A DNA stretch of 59,865 nucleotides from Elusimicrobiaceae bacterium (GTDB lineage Bacteria; Elusimicrobiota; Elusimicrobia; Elusimicrobiales; Elusimicrobiaceae), in contig JAFYXM010000006.1 in NCBI GenBank assembly GCA_017546175.1, positions 1 through 59,865 of the forward strand, given 5' to 3'. A program made the translations under genes and the position numbers. Positions within the stretch are counted from its first letter, which is position 1. Each line of letters opens with the position of its first letter. The notes under the pieces are model-generated. The model worked only from the letters and a program-made list of their open reading frames with translations. It was not told the DNA's origin and made no database searches. This document shows, in pieces, positions 1 to 8,065 of this stretch.

Positions 1-1061
1 CCTCCGCCGCCACTACTGCCACAGGAAGTAGTGGTCCACGAACCGTTGACGCATTTATAACAAGTAGACCCTTCTCTTTTAGTAGACCCATTACTACAAT
101 CTACTTCAATAATAGGATCTTCCTCGTCTGGATCGTCCTGTTCAGTACATGCTAAGTTTTGCCAAGCACAACTTTGATTGCATATACGACCGGAACGATT
201 TTGCAGTGAACTTGCAAAACTAGTATTTCCGCTAACAGCCGGAAGGCTACCGGACACAGTAGGCAAGGAGCTGCCCAAATTACTCACTCCGGATAAGTTA
301 GTTGTGGGAACGGAAACTGCGTTCAATACATTCTTATTTACAAAAGAAATATTGCTATTTCCCTCTAATCTCAAAGCCAACGGAGAAGAGTTCGAGCAAA
401 TATTTCCCCCAAAAGGATCCAATTTCCCTGGTTCACAAGAAGTACTGGGTTCTTCACATTCGCCAAAATCTTCCGTGTAGGTCCATGCGCCGTTAACACA
501 AGTTGCCGTACGGGTTTGGGTACCTAAAGAACAATTTCCACAAGCTTGTGATTCTGTCGGGGCCTCCCCAGTACAAGTTGGTTCGGGTTCGGGCTCCGGT
601 TCGGGTTCGGGCTCCGGTTCAGGTTCGAGAACTTCTTGCTTTTCAGGAGCACATTCATCTACCGGCAAAGAGGCATAAAGGGTATCACAGCTCGGATAGT
701 CTTTATTCAAGCCGGAACACCCCTCTCCACGGCAGCATAAAAGGCCGTCTTTATAAGAAACCATCTCAATACTATAGTTGGCAGATTTGGCCACCGCACC
801 CGTATCAGACAAACTATATGAGTAATTTTTGCTGTTAGAGGCAGAAGCTAACACAGATACTTTGGCAGGATCTGTGTGATAAACTTTGCCCAAGGAACAG
901 CGTTTTTCCTGTTCCATGCGCACGGCCGAAAGCATATTTTCAGCTTCGGTAGTTTTACGGGTTTCCAATACTTGTTTCATTTTAGGCGTGGCAACAGCGG
1001 CTAAAACACCCAAAACCAAAACAACCATTAAAAGCTCCGTAAGCGTAAAAGCTTTTTTCAT
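1..1061 (-). CDS. Type IV pilin-like protein, 3' end cut off by window edge
   Basis: The frame is open for about 353 codons from ATG at 1061 to the window edge, so the C-terminus is missing. An AAGGAG ribosome site lies just upstream. The N-terminus is a class III pilin signal: MKKAF, then TLTELLMVVLVLGVLAAVATP, a prepilin peptidase site with the conserved Glu5 and a hydrophobic stalk. Around residue 160 a PEPEPEP linker separates the pilin head from a Cys-rich region (CGNCSLGTQTRTATCVNGAW), whose CVNG(A/S)W unit recurs near the open end. Pilin-like proteins are inserted in the inner membrane and assemble into pili or pseudopili. The repeated Cys-rich units suggest an exposed adhesive or binding tip, which is inference. 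It is much longer than the other pilins in the window (160-190 residues). Confidence 0.85.
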   Translation of the reverse strand, partial: MKKAFTLTELLMVVLVLGVLAAVATPKMKQVLETRKTTEAENMLSAVRMEQEKRCSLGKVYHTDPAKVSVLASASNSKNYSYSLSDTGAVAKSANYSIEMVSYKDGLLCCRGEGCSGLNKDYPSCDTLYASLPVDECAPEKQEVLEPEPEPEPEPEPEPEPTCTGEAPTESQACGNCSLGTQTRTATCVNGAWTYTEDFGECEEPSTSCEPGKLDPFGGNICSNSSPLALRLEGNSNISFVNKNVLNAVSVPTTNLSGVSNLGSSLPTVSGSLPAVSGNTSFASSLQNRSGRICNQSCAWQNLACTEQDDPDEEDPIIEVDCSNGSTKREGSTCYKCVNGSWTTTSCGSSGGG

Positions 1062-1180
1062 AGGGTCTCCTTAAATTAGATTTACATAAAACGAAAACGA
1101 CTATACCTGTATTTCAAGGCACAGCTCGTTACCAAAAGTATAATAAAAAAAAGACTATATTTCAATGGGTAGTATTTAAA

Positions 1181-1211
1181 AAAAACCCGCTCTTTTATAG
1201 AGCGGGTTTTA
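1181..1211 (-). terminator. Rho-independent terminator of lon
   Basis: An 11-bp stem (1182-1192 with 1200-1210) is followed by a T run in the minus direction, directly after the lon stop codon. Confidence 0.85.
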
Positions 1212-1224
1212 CTTAAACAACGAA

Positions 1225-3696
1225 CTATTTACGTTTGCGAAGTACCTTCGCTTTCTTTACCAGTGTTTTTTTGACAGGTTTTTTAGCAACTGTTTTTTTA
1301 GCTGCTTTTTTCACAACGGTCTTTTTCCCTTTTTTGGCAAAAGTCTTGCCCGCTTTGGGAGCTTTATATCCTTCCAAAGCCAACGGAAGCACCTCGTCCA
1401 TGTGTTTGACGGGAATTAAAGTCAGCTCTTTGCGCACTTTTTCAGGAATTTCGGAAACGTCTTTTTCATTGGTGTGCGGGAAAAGAATGGTCTTGACCCC
1501 TTCGCGGTAGGCAGCAAGGAACTTTTCTTTAATTCCCCCTACCGGCAATACACGACCCGTAATGGTTACTTCGCCCGTCATGGCCAAGTTTTTCTTCACG
1601 GGAATGCCCAAAAGCAAACTTACCAAAGCAGAAGTAATGGTGATACCGGCAGACGGTCCGTCTTTTGGCACGGCCCCTTCGGGGAAGTGGATATGGAAAT
1701 CTGTATGGTCAAAATCTACCTTTTTACCGATGCCGCGGCTACGGGCATACGTCAGAGCCGCGCGAACGGACTCTTTCATCACATTACCCAACATACCCGT
1801 TAAAATCAGTCCGCCTTTTCCGGGGAGTTGGGTGGCTTCAATAGACAGAGTTTCCCCGCCCACACTCGTCCACGCCAGCCCCGTGGCAATACCGATACCG
1901 TTTTCTTCGGTGGCAAAATTAGCATATTTCGGCACGCCCAAGAAGTCATGTAGATTTTTTACGTTAATGCTGACTTTTTTTCCGCCGTTTTCTACATATT
2001 TTTTGGCGGCTTTGCGGCAGAGGGTGCCGATTTCGCGGTCCAAGTTACGCACGCCGGCTTCACGCACATATTCGCGCATCATCAAGGCCACGGCATCTTT
2101 GGATACTTCCAAACTGCCTTTTTTAAGCCCGTGCAACTTCATTTGTTTGGGAATTAAATAATTGTCCACAATTTCGTGTTTCTCATAGTCGGTATAACCG
2201 GAGAAATCAATAATTTCCAAACGGTCACGCAAAGTGTTCGGAATAGAGCTTAAAGAGTTGGCCGTCGTGATAAACATCACTTTAGACACGTCATACGGCA
2301 CATCTAAAAAGTGGTCCACAAAATCTTTGTTTTGCTCAGGGTCCAAGAGTTCCAAAAGGGCTGCCGCCGGATCACCGCGCCAGTCCGAGCCCATCTTGTC
2401 AATTTCGTCTAGCAGGAACACGGGGTTAGAGCTTTTAGATTTGCTGATTCCTTGAATAATGCGCCCCGGCATAGAGCCGATATAGGTTCTGCGGTGACCG
2501 CGAATTTCGCTTTCGTCACGCACGCCGCCTAAGGACATACGCACAAATTTGCGCCCGATAGCACGTGCAATGGATTTAGCCAAAGAGGTCTTACCAACCC
2601 CCGGAGGCCCCACAAAACAGAGCACCGGCCCGCGCAAACCTTCGGTCAGTTTGCTAACGGCAATATATTCCAAAATACGTTCTTTAGGTTTATCCAAACC
2701 AAAATGGTCTTCGTCCAATACTTTTTTGGCGGCTTCAATATCTAGCACGTCTTTGGTGGTGATATTCCAAGGCATATTTACGAGCCAATCTAAGAAAGTG
2801 CGCGCCACCGTGGCTTCCGGAGAGAAAGGCTGCATTTTTTGCAGGCGGTCCACCTCTTTTTCGGCCGCTTCTTTGGCGGCGGGAGGAAGAGCGTTTTTCT
2901 TGATTTTGGCGCGAATAGCATCTAATTCTTTTTGGAAATCGTCTTTTTGGCTCAGCTCTTTTTGAATGGCTTTCATTTGCTCATTGAGGTAATATTCTTT
3001 TTGATTTTTCTCAATTTGAGCGCGTACTTTATTATGAATTTTTTCTTCCAATCCTAAAATTTCCACTTCGCTGGTAATAAGTTTTAAGATTTTTTCCAGA
3101 CGGGTTTTAATGTCCGTGGTTTCCAAAATTTCTTGGCGTTGCTCCGTTTTGACCATCATATTGGAAGCAATGGTGTCGGCCAATTTAGAGGGCTCTTCAA
3201 TATTGCGCAAGAAAGATACCCCTTCCACCGCCATACGTTGCGAAACGCGGGCATAATTTTCAAACTCGTCTACCACTTTGCGCATCAAGGCTTGCACGAC
3301 GGGGCTATTGTCCTCTTGTTCCTCAATATACTGCACGGAGGCAAACCAAGTGTTAGTCAGCGGATTTAAATCTAATTTTTCCACTTTAGCACGCACTAAC
3401 CCCTGCAGAAAAACTTTTACAGAGCCGTCGGGCATTTTTAAAGATTGGGTAATTTCGCTCAGCACACCGAATTGGTAAATATCTTCCACTTGCGGTTCGT
3501 CTACTTCGGCTGATTTTTGAGATAGAGCCAAGACGTATTTGCCCGGAGATTCCAAAGCCAAATCAATCGCCACAATAGATTTCTGGCGGTTGACCGACAA
3601 CGGCAAAGACATACCGGGGTACATCACCACATCGCGGATGGCTACCGCCGGTACTACCTGCGGCAAGGAAAGCGTTCTTTTTTTCATTTCTTCCAT
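1225..3696 (-). CDS. lon: ATP-dependent Lon protease with lysine-rich C-terminal tail
   Basis: Cytoplasmic AAA+ serine protease that degrades misfolded and regulatory proteins. Domain order is clear: N-terminal LON substrate-binding domain (about 1-200), coiled coil, AAA+ module with Walker A GPPGVGKT at 363-370 and Walker [11 protein letters not shown], then the protease domain with catalytic Ser in KDGPSAGI and Lys in [10 protein letters not shown]. The start at 3696 has a GAGGGG ribosome site. The unusual part is the last 45 or so residues, a basic KKTVxKKxxKK tail ending KRK that resembles the histone H1-like protein encoded at 26416-26766. Typical bacterial Lon ends soon after the protease domain. 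The tail might bind DNA (inference). clpP lies upstream on the same strand, behind its own terminator. Confidence 0.97.
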   Translation of the reverse strand: MEEMKKRTLSLPQVVPAVAIRDVVMYPGMSLPLSVNRQKSIVAIDLALESPGKYVLALSQKSAEVDEPQVEDIYQFGVLSEITQSLKMPDGSVKVFLQGLVRAKVEKLDLNPLTNTWFASVQYIEEQEDNSPVVQALMRKVVDEFENYARVSQRMAVEGVSFLRNIEEPSKLADTIASNMMVKTEQRQEILETTDIKTRLEKILKLITSEVEILGLEEKIHNKVRAQIEKNQKEYYLNEQMKAIQKELSQKDDFQKELDAIRAKIKKNALPPAAKEAAEKEVDRLQKMQPFSPEATVARTFLDWLVNMPWNITTKDVLDIEAAKKVLDEDHFGLDKPKERILEYIAVSKLTEGLRGPVLCFVGPPGVGKTSLAKSIARAIGRKFVRMSLGGVRDESEIRGHRRTYIGSMPGRIIQGISKSKSSNPVFLLDEIDKMGSDWRGDPAAALLELLDPEQNKDFVDHFLDVPYDVSKVMFITTANSLSSIPNTLRDRLEIIDFSGYTDYEKHEIVDNYLIPKQMKLHGLKKGSLEVSKDAVALMMREYVREAGVRNLDREIGTLCRKAAKKYVENGGKKVSINVKNLHDFLGVPKYANFATEENGIGIATGLAWTSVGGETLSIEATQLPGKGGLILTGMLGNVMKESVRAALTYARSRGIGKKVDFDHTDFHIHFPEGAVPKDGPSAGITITSALVSLLLGIPVKKNLAMTGEVTITGRVLPVGGIKEKFLAAYREGVKTILFPHTNEKDVSEIPEKVRKELTLIPVKHMDEVLPLALEGYKAPKAGKTFAKKGKKTVVKKAAKKTVAKKPVKKTLVKKAKVLRKRK

Positions 3697-3717
3697 ACAA
3701 ACCCCCTCTTTGGGATA

Positions 3718-3746
3718 AGGATAAAAAATCTTTGGCCCCCGTGCAA
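3718..3746 (-). promoter_or_regulatory. Sigma70-like promoter of lon
   Basis: On the minus strand TTGCAC (3741-3746) and TATCCT (3718-3723) are separated by 17 bp, about 20 nt upstream of the lon start. No CIRCE-type heat-shock inverted repeat is visible. Confidence 0.6.
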
Positions 3747-3851
3747 GCGCACTTTTGGGCTATTTTAAAATAGTATACAAAATTCGCTTAAAACTAGCAA
3801 GACATTTAAAAGAGTGCTAATTTTAAAGCAAAAGATATCCTTTTTTAAGAT

Positions 3852-3965
3852 ACCGTTCGCCATATTATAAAGTTCCAACTCATTTACATAATACTTGAGC
3901 ATAGGCATTACTTTAACATACTTGGCTTTGGCCACCGCTACGCGATATTGCGGCAAAGCTACATA
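3852..3965 (-). pseudogene. Pilin gene remnant
   Basis: A minus-strand frame encodes YVALPQYRVAVAKAKYVKVM, then LKYYVNELELYNMANG. This is the segment that follows the hydrophobic stalk in the window's pilins (LPQYTKAVEKSR and the first helix). The prepilin signal and stalk upstream are replaced by unrelated sequence, and no pilin head follows. It reads as a decayed fragment of a pilin gene between lon and clpP. The enclosing open frame (3765-4052) also runs through the clpP terminator, so I do not treat it as a functional gene. Confidence 0.7.
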
Positions 3966-4000
3966 AGAGGTAAGTCTATCTAGCGACGAAAATAAACACC

Positions 4001-4033
4001 AAAAAACAGGAGAAAACGCAATGTTTTCTCCTG
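4001..4033 (-). terminator. Rho-independent terminator of clpP
   Basis: An 11-bp perfect stem (4007-4017 with 4023-4033) is followed in the minus direction by six T. It lies 27 nt after the clpP stop. Confidence 0.85.
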
Positions 4034-4059
4034 TGTTCAAAAAGACGAGCAAGTAAAAG

Positions 4060-4647
4060 CTATTTCTTCAGTTCCAAGACCTCGTCAATAATGCCATACT
4101 CTTTGGCCTCTTGCGCAGATAAATAGTAGTTGCGTTCGCTGTCTTGGCGAATCTTTTCTTTGGGTTGGCCCGTGTGTTTAGCCAAAATATCCAAAAGGTG
4201 CTCTTTGTTATCGTGCAATTCGCGCGCTTCAATTTCAATATCGGTTACCTGCCCCGAAATACCGCCGCCCCAAATTAAGGGTTGGTGAATCATAATGCGG
4301 CTGTGCGGCAAGGCATAGCGGCGGCCCTTGGAGCCGGCGGCCAACAGCACCGCACCGAAGCTCATGGCTTGGCCCATACAAATGGTGGTGATAGGAGCTT
4401 TGATAAATTGCATGGTATCATAAATAGCCAGTCCGGCTGTTACCATGCCGCCGGGAGAATTGATATACAAATTGATTTCCCGTTGGGAGTCCTCCGCGTC
4501 CAAATATAAAAGCTGTGCAATAATCATATTGGCACTGGCGGTATCCACCTCTCCTTCGCGACCGCCTACAAAAATAATACGATCTTTGAGCAGGCGCGAA
4601 AAAATATCATAGCCGACATTTTTTTCAATAATGGTAGGTATAATCAT
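4060..4647 (-). CDS. clpP: ClpP protease subunit with Asn in place of catalytic Asp
   Basis: Proteolytic subunit of Clp proteases: a tetradecameric serine peptidase fed by ClpX, ClpA or ClpC ATPases. I chose ATG at 4647 (195 residues, the family's usual length) because GTGAGGG lies just upstream; a longer frame to 4710 adds a non-conserved leader. Catalytic Ser96 (GQAMSFGA) and His121 (SRIMIHQP) are present. The position of the catalytic Asp (SERD in Escherichia coli) reads SERNYYLSA, so it is Asn173 (codon AAC, plus-strand 4129-4131). Listeria ClpP1 is known to carry Asn here and to be weak alone. Either this ClpP works with reduced autonomy or a second ClpP exists elsewhere (inference). Confidence 0.96.
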   Translation of the reverse strand: MIIPTIIEKNVGYDIFSRLLKDRIIFVGGREGEVDTASANMIIAQLLYLDAEDSQREINLYINSPGGMVTAGLAIYDTMQFIKAPITTICMGQAMSFGAVLLAAGSKGRRYALPHSRIMIHQPLIWGGGISGQVTDIEIEARELHDNKEHLLDILAKHTGQPKEKIRQDSERNYYLSAQEAKEYGIIDEVLELKK

Positions 4648-4862
4648 AATTTTTCCCTCACAATAATATAGTCTTTTTTTTATTATACGATAATTATTCT
4701 CTTTTCGCACAGGGGACTCTCCGACGGAGGTCCTAGAAAAAATATAGGTCCATTGATCCCCTCTGAAATAGGTCTTTTTTTTGCTTTAATTTTCGACGAG
4801 AACTTTTATAAAATGATGTGGTACCCAAAAAACAAAATAAAAAATGATGGAGAAGTAATACA

Positions 4863-5399
4863 ATGAACACGAAAAAAATTATCTTAAACACGCTCTGCGT
4901 ATTAGCCGTTACGGTCGCCGCGCAGTATGCGTATGCCCAAAGCCCCAGCATGGAAGCTAAATTCTTAGGGGAAGCTTGGGGCAGCACCTTCACCACTGGT
5001 GCCAACAAAAAAGCCAGCAAGCCCGCCGCTACGGCCGAAACCGCTCAAAAACAAACCTCTGCAGAAACAAATGCGAGCTATGCCAATGCCGGACGCGAAA
5101 TGAAAATTGTCAACGGTGCTGAATATAATGCCCGTATTGCAGGTGAAATTTGTGAATGCATTGGGGACGCTTGCAAATGCGCTTGGGAAGGCATTAAGAA
5201 TTTCTTTACCAAAGGCGCTAAAAATCTGCCTTCCGGTTTCATCCCTGGCAGAGAAGGCGCCATAATGCGTAGCGGTGAAATTTTGTTACAAAAAAACAAA
5301 AAAACTGCCGCCCAAAATGCAGCTAAAGCTGATTCTTTAGAAGCCGCTTTACAGCGCGCTTCCGCTGCTGCTGCTTTGGAACACGCCACACAAAAATAA
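4863..5399 (+). CDS. Small exported Ala/Lys-rich protein with Cys cluster, unknown function
   Basis: 178 residues. The N-terminus (MNTKKIILNTLCVLAVTVAA, ending AYA before QSP) is a typical Sec signal peptide with a type I cleavage site, so the protein is exported. The mature part is Ala- and Lys-rich and probably helical, with one CECIGDACKC cluster (four Cys) near residue 100 that could bind metal or form disulfides. GGAGAA lies 8 nt before the ATG, and a strong terminator follows. The upstream region carries an AGGTCCA(T/A)TGA element also found before the next gene. I recognise no family. Confidence 0.75.
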   Translation: MNTKKIILNTLCVLAVTVAAQYAYAQSPSMEAKFLGEAWGSTFTTGANKKASKPAATAETAQKQTSAETNASYANAGREMKIVNGAEYNARIAGEICECIGDACKCAWEGIKNFFTKGAKNLPSGFIPGREGAIMRSGEILLQKNKKTAAQNAAKADSLEAALQRASAAAALEHATQK

Positions 5400-5413
5400 A
5401 AGATTACATCTTC

Positions 5414-5442
5414 AAGCCCCGCGCATTTTGGCGGGGCTTTTT
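5414..5442 (+). terminator. Rho-independent terminator
   Basis: A 9-bp stem (5414-5422 with 5431-5439) plus T run follows the exported protein gene. Confidence 0.85.
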
Positions 5443-5567
5443 GGACCTATTTTAGGCATGGGTCCAAATTATTTTAATTTTTAGGTCCAATGACCCTGTT
5501 AAACATTCTCTAAAGTTTTTATAGTAGATATATAAGTCCTAAATTTTTTATGGAGAAACACATTTGT

Positions 5568-6110
5568 ATGACTAAAAAAATCTTACTTTTATTGACCGTA
5601 GCTGTATTAACCGCTACCGCTGCTCAAGCTCATGTATCTTTGGAAAGAGTTCTTGAAAAACAAAATGCTGAAGCTGCCCAAAAGCATGCACAACGTCAGG
5701 CAGAAATAACTCCTGCCACTGGTGAAGAAGAGCCTCAAACGGCCGTCTGCCCCGAATGCGGAAGAGAAGTACCCGTCGGTACTCGCTGCAGCAATCATCA
5801 TAAACCCATTTTGGTAACCGCCAACGAAAACACCGAAAAAGCAAGTGAAGATTCTTCTACTTGGGTTTGCCCCGAATGCGGAAGAGAATTGTCCGTAAAT
5901 GAAAAAACGTGTTCTCATGGTCATAAAGCTATCGCTTTTAGTCCCAGCTATATCAAAAAAGAGTTACCGGCTCTGCCGCAAGATCTCAGACCGGCTCAAG
6001 CCCGCCCTCATTATGTGGCCAAAACGCCGGTTACCTCCCACGGTCCCCGCTGCCCCGAATGTGGACGCACCCCGGAGGAAGTGAAAATTCACGGACACAA
6101 CCATAAATAA
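5568..6110 (+). CDS. Exported protein with three CPECGR zinc-ribbon-like repeats
   Basis: I chose ATG at 5568 over the in-frame ATG at 5550 because the 5550 codon overlaps the GGAGA ribosome site at 5552-5556. From 5568 the protein (180 residues) starts with a clean signal peptide, MTKKILLLLTVAVLTATAAQA. The mature part has three near-identical modules: CPECGREVPVGTRC, CPECGRELSVNEKTCSHGH and CPECGRTPEEVKIHGHNHK. The spacing suggests zinc ribbons or knuckles with C2HC or C2H2 ligands. Such motifs are normally cytoplasmic; three in an exported protein suggests metal binding in the periplasm or outside (inference). No family recognised. Confidence 0.75.
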   Translation: MTKKILLLLTVAVLTATAAQAHVSLERVLEKQNAEAAQKHAQRQAEITPATGEEEPQTAVCPECGREVPVGTRCSNHHKPILVTANENTEKASEDSSTWVCPECGRELSVNEKTCSHGHKAIAFSPSYIKKELPALPQDLRPAQARPHYVAKTPVTSHGPRCPECGRTPEEVKIHGHNHK

Positions 6111-6124
6111 TCTTTTCAAATCAA

Positions 6125-6153
6125 AAGCCCCGTCTTTAACGACGGGGCTTTTT
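6125..6153. terminator. Bidirectional terminator
   Basis: A 10-bp stem (6125-6134 with 6141-6150) is flanked by A and T runs. It serves the CPECGR gene on plus and the converging small frame on minus. Confidence 0.8.
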
Positions 6154-6480
6154 CATGTCTAAATAAAATCCGGACTTGGTAGGATGTTTCTTTTTTTCTT
6201 TTAAATATTCTTTTCTAAAAATCTCCATCATCCTACAATTCTCCGTCAATTCTTCCGCTAAAAAAGCTTTATTCTCATCAGTAAATAAACCGTTATACAG
6301 AGCCACCAATGCAGTTAGTATTTTCCCTTTCTCTACTAAAAGGCTTCCCTGAAAAGAAGCAATCTTTTCCCCCGTCAGGGAGGCATGATAGAAAATAAGG
6401 TTTTCTAAAAAAACCTTATCACAACCTTGTTTGGATATATTCATAAGCAAAATATTTACTTTTAGCCCATGTTCTGCCAC
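6136..6480 (-). CDS. Small hypothetical helical protein
   Basis: 114 codons from a GTG at 6480; an in-frame ATG at 6444 is an alternative. Neither has a convincing ribosome site. The product is charged and probably all-helical (FLENLIFYHASLTGEKIASF, ending KEYLKEKKKHP). The stop codon lies inside the loop of the bidirectional terminator, so the last residues (KKPRR) are encoded by the hairpin. Codon use resembles the neighbours. No family recognised; it may be real but is weakly supported. Confidence 0.45.
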   Translation of the reverse strand: MAEHGLKVNILLMNISKQGCDKVFLENLIFYHASLTGEKIASFQGSLLVEKGKILTALVALYNGLFTDENKAFLAEELTENCRMMEIFRKEYLKEKKKHPTKSGFYLDMKKPRR

Positions 6481-6666
6481 TCATCAATAATGGCACAGCC
6501 TAAAAATAAAAGAAAGAAGACTTGTAGTATACGAGAAAAGAGAAGCATTTTAATTATCTCAAAACTAACAGAGTTAGTAAAGCTTAGAACAGAAAAAAGA
6601 AATATTTACAGAGTAGAAACGACCTTTCTAATTACTTTTTTTATAACTTTACTAACTCAAGTTAGT

Positions 6667-6842
6667 TTTTATTTGGTAAAATAAGACCGCATAGATTGCC
6701 AAAAATTATGCGGTCGGGACAATGGGAAAACAGCGTATCACTGAGCCATGATACCAGAGCGGAGCCCCGCTCTTTTCCCGCAAACACGAGGCGTGTTTTT
6801 TGTCCGTAGGAAAAGGAAAAACCTATTGCATTTTTATTAGAT
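6667..6842 (-). ncRNA. Candidate structured small RNA with five nested helices
   Basis: No convincing gene lies here. The core 6717-6805 folds completely into perfect helices: outer 6717-6722/6800-6805; inner 6724-6729/6774-6779, which encloses hairpins 6735-6740/6749-6754 and 6756-6762/6767-6773; and a further hairpin 6782-6788/6792-6798. On the minus strand a TTGACA/TATGCT promoter precedes it, and a 9-bp hairpin (GACCGCATA with TATGCGGTC) plus TTATTTT follows, giving a transcript of about 175 nt. It is divergent from the XRE regulator gene. The length resembles 6S RNA but the branched shape does not. I match it to no known family. Confidence 0.6.
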
Positions 6843-6848
6843 AATGTT

Positions 6849-6878
6849 AGCATAGTAAGTTTTTCTAGTGTTTGTCAA
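6849..6878 (-). promoter_or_regulatory. Promoter of the candidate small RNA
   Basis: Minus strand: consensus TTGACA (6873-6878), 18-bp spacer, TATGCT (6849-6854). Confidence 0.65.
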
Positions 6879-6927
6879 GTTTTTTCCTTTTTTCCTATTT
6901 TTTAATATTTTATATAGGAGAAAAATC

Positions 6928-7557
6928 ATGAATAAATTTGAAAAACAATTAGAAAAATGGAATAAAGGAATATTAAGAGGAGCGCAAGCAAAGTTAGCAA
7001 AAAAGCTGGGGGTTTCCACCGCCACCACCGCTTTATGGGCCACGGGAAAACGCCGCCCGTCCAAAGGCTATGCTTCCCAAATGGCTGAGTTATTTAAAAT
7101 GGACATCTATAACGTTTTTAAGCTTTTTGAAAACAAAACCACCACTTACCCCACGCCCACGCACTCTGCCCAGCTGTTATTGCGCGAAAAAAGCGACGAT
7201 TGCTCTTACACTTCAGAAGAAGAAAATATGGCACAAAGCAATAGTGTGCGTTTACCTTTTTTTAGTCAAATTCCCGCTCAATTTCCAAATTATAACGAAG
7301 ATGATGTTTTAGAATGGTGGAGCGTACCGCGCAGATATGCTTGCGGAGCAAAATATATCGTTCCCTCTTTATCCATTGGATTAGACACCGCCGATTCAGA
7401 AGATTTATGTTTCCTCAAACCCTGCTCGGAAGTAACCGCAAGAGAAAAGGCTTTGTACAAACTGCAGAACGGGCAATACACGTGCCAAAAACCCCAACAG
7501 ACCGAGGACGCTGCCATTGTTGCGTCGATAGTCAGGCGAATTGCATCCCCCAAATAA
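6928..7557 (+). CDS. XRE-type HTH regulator, possibly with degenerate S24-like C-terminus
   Basis: 209 residues from ATG at 6928, preceded by TATAGGAG; the in-frame ATG at 6868 lacks a ribosome site and is rejected. Residues 10-60 form a helix-turn-helix with the XRE pattern (GAQAKLAKKLGVSTATTALW, then GKRRPSKGYASQMAELF). The C-terminal half (AKYIVPSLSIGLDTADSEDL, then ALYKLQNGQYTCQ) has the rhythm of LexA/phage-repressor S24 domains, but I see no GDSM serine, so any cleavage activity is probably lost. It is likely a DNA-binding repressor. Its promoter region overlaps that of the divergent RNA gene, which it may control (inference). Confidence 0.75.
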   Translation: MNKFEKQLEKWNKGILRGAQAKLAKKLGVSTATTALWATGKRRPSKGYASQMAELFKMDIYNVFKLFENKTTTYPTPTHSAQLLLREKSDDCSYTSEEENMAQSNSVRLPFFSQIPAQFPNYNEDDVLEWWSVPRRYACGAKYIVPSLSIGLDTADSEDLCFLKPCSEVTAREKALYKLQNGQYTCQKPQQTEDAAIVASIVRRIASPK

Positions 7558-7571
7558 CCCTTTTTCCCCTC

Positions 7572-7599
7572 TTGTTTTTTCGGGAAAATCAACTATACT
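7572..7599 (+). promoter_or_regulatory. Promoter of the 390-nt RNA candidate
   Basis: TTGTTT (7572-7577), 16-bp spacer, TATACT (7594-7599). It lies just after the regulator's stop codon. Confidence 0.5.
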
Positions 7600-7605
7600 A
7601 AGAGT

Positions 7606-7994
7606 ATCCTCAAAGAAGGGTTGGGGATCGCAGGACAGAAAATTGCAAAGGGGGCCAGTTTTGCCCGGTGATGCAAGGCGGCGCCCGATGTATAAACTGG
7701 TCGGGCTGTGCCGGTGGAGAGCGCGAAGAGCGCAGAAGCGTAAGCACACAGCTTTGAAACAGAAAAAATGTTCTTTTACATGCAAGGCAGGGCAAGACAG
7801 AATGGCCGGTTCACGCGCTCCGGTCCCGCTCAAGAGGGTCGGGGGTGCCGGAGATTTGGATCGGAAGTGTTGACCGCTTTGCCAAGAACATGACAACTGT
7901 TCTTCGGCTCTGACACCTATTTCTGAGGAAGGAAAAAAAATGATAGAGTCGACCTAGGGTCCTCCGCAAGCAGAGAGCGGAGGGCTCTTTTTTA
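7606..7994 (+). ncRNA. Candidate large structured RNA (about 390 nt), unidentified
   Basis: A 500-bp stretch between the regulator and yggS has no supported gene; the overlapping frames have no ribosome site and no recognisable product. It is markedly GC-richer than nearby intergenic DNA, starts after a promoter and ends in a strong terminator. Pairings seen: closing stem TCCTCA/TGAGGA (7607-7612 with 7924-7929), 7655-7661 with 7694-7700, 7705-7710 with 7747-7752, a GCGC hairpin near 7722, and 7768-7775 with 7884-7891. I looked for tmRNA (no CCA end, no tag frame), RNase P (no GAGGAAAGUCC) and SRP RNA (no GGAAGGAAGCAG) and found none. Confidence 0.65.
7961..7994 (+). terminator. Rho-independent terminator of the 390-nt RNA
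   Basis: A 7-bp stem CCTCCGC/GCGGAGG (7961-7967 with 7977-7983) is followed by GCTCTTTTTT. Confidence 0.85.
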
Positions 7995-8021
7995 TTCTCT
8001 CGTCTAAGGAATTTTGAAAAA

Positions 8022-8050
8022 TTGTGTATTTAAGTAAATTTTGATATAAT
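8022..8050 (+). promoter_or_regulatory. Promoter of yggS-yggU
   Basis: TTGTGT (8022-8027), 17-bp spacer, TATAAT (8045-8050). Transcription would begin near 8057, which rules against the in-frame start at 8051. Confidence 0.6.
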
Positions 8051-8065
8051 ATGTCAAGGGTTTTT

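Noticed and set aside
6469..6684. 71-codon plus-strand frame ending in a hydrophobic segment
   Set aside because: No ribosome site, overlaps the start of the minus-strand frame, and has odd low-complexity composition.
6662..6853. 63-codon minus-strand frame covering the small RNA candidate
   Set aside because: Its ATG overlaps the predicted -10 box, no ribosome site is present, the product looks random, and the perfect nested helices explain the sequence better.
7405..7896. Frames on both strands across the 390-nt RNA (for example 7541-7873 plus, 7405-7896 minus)
   Set aside because: No ribosome sites, no recognisable products, and they overlap the regulator gene's end or the RNA helices.
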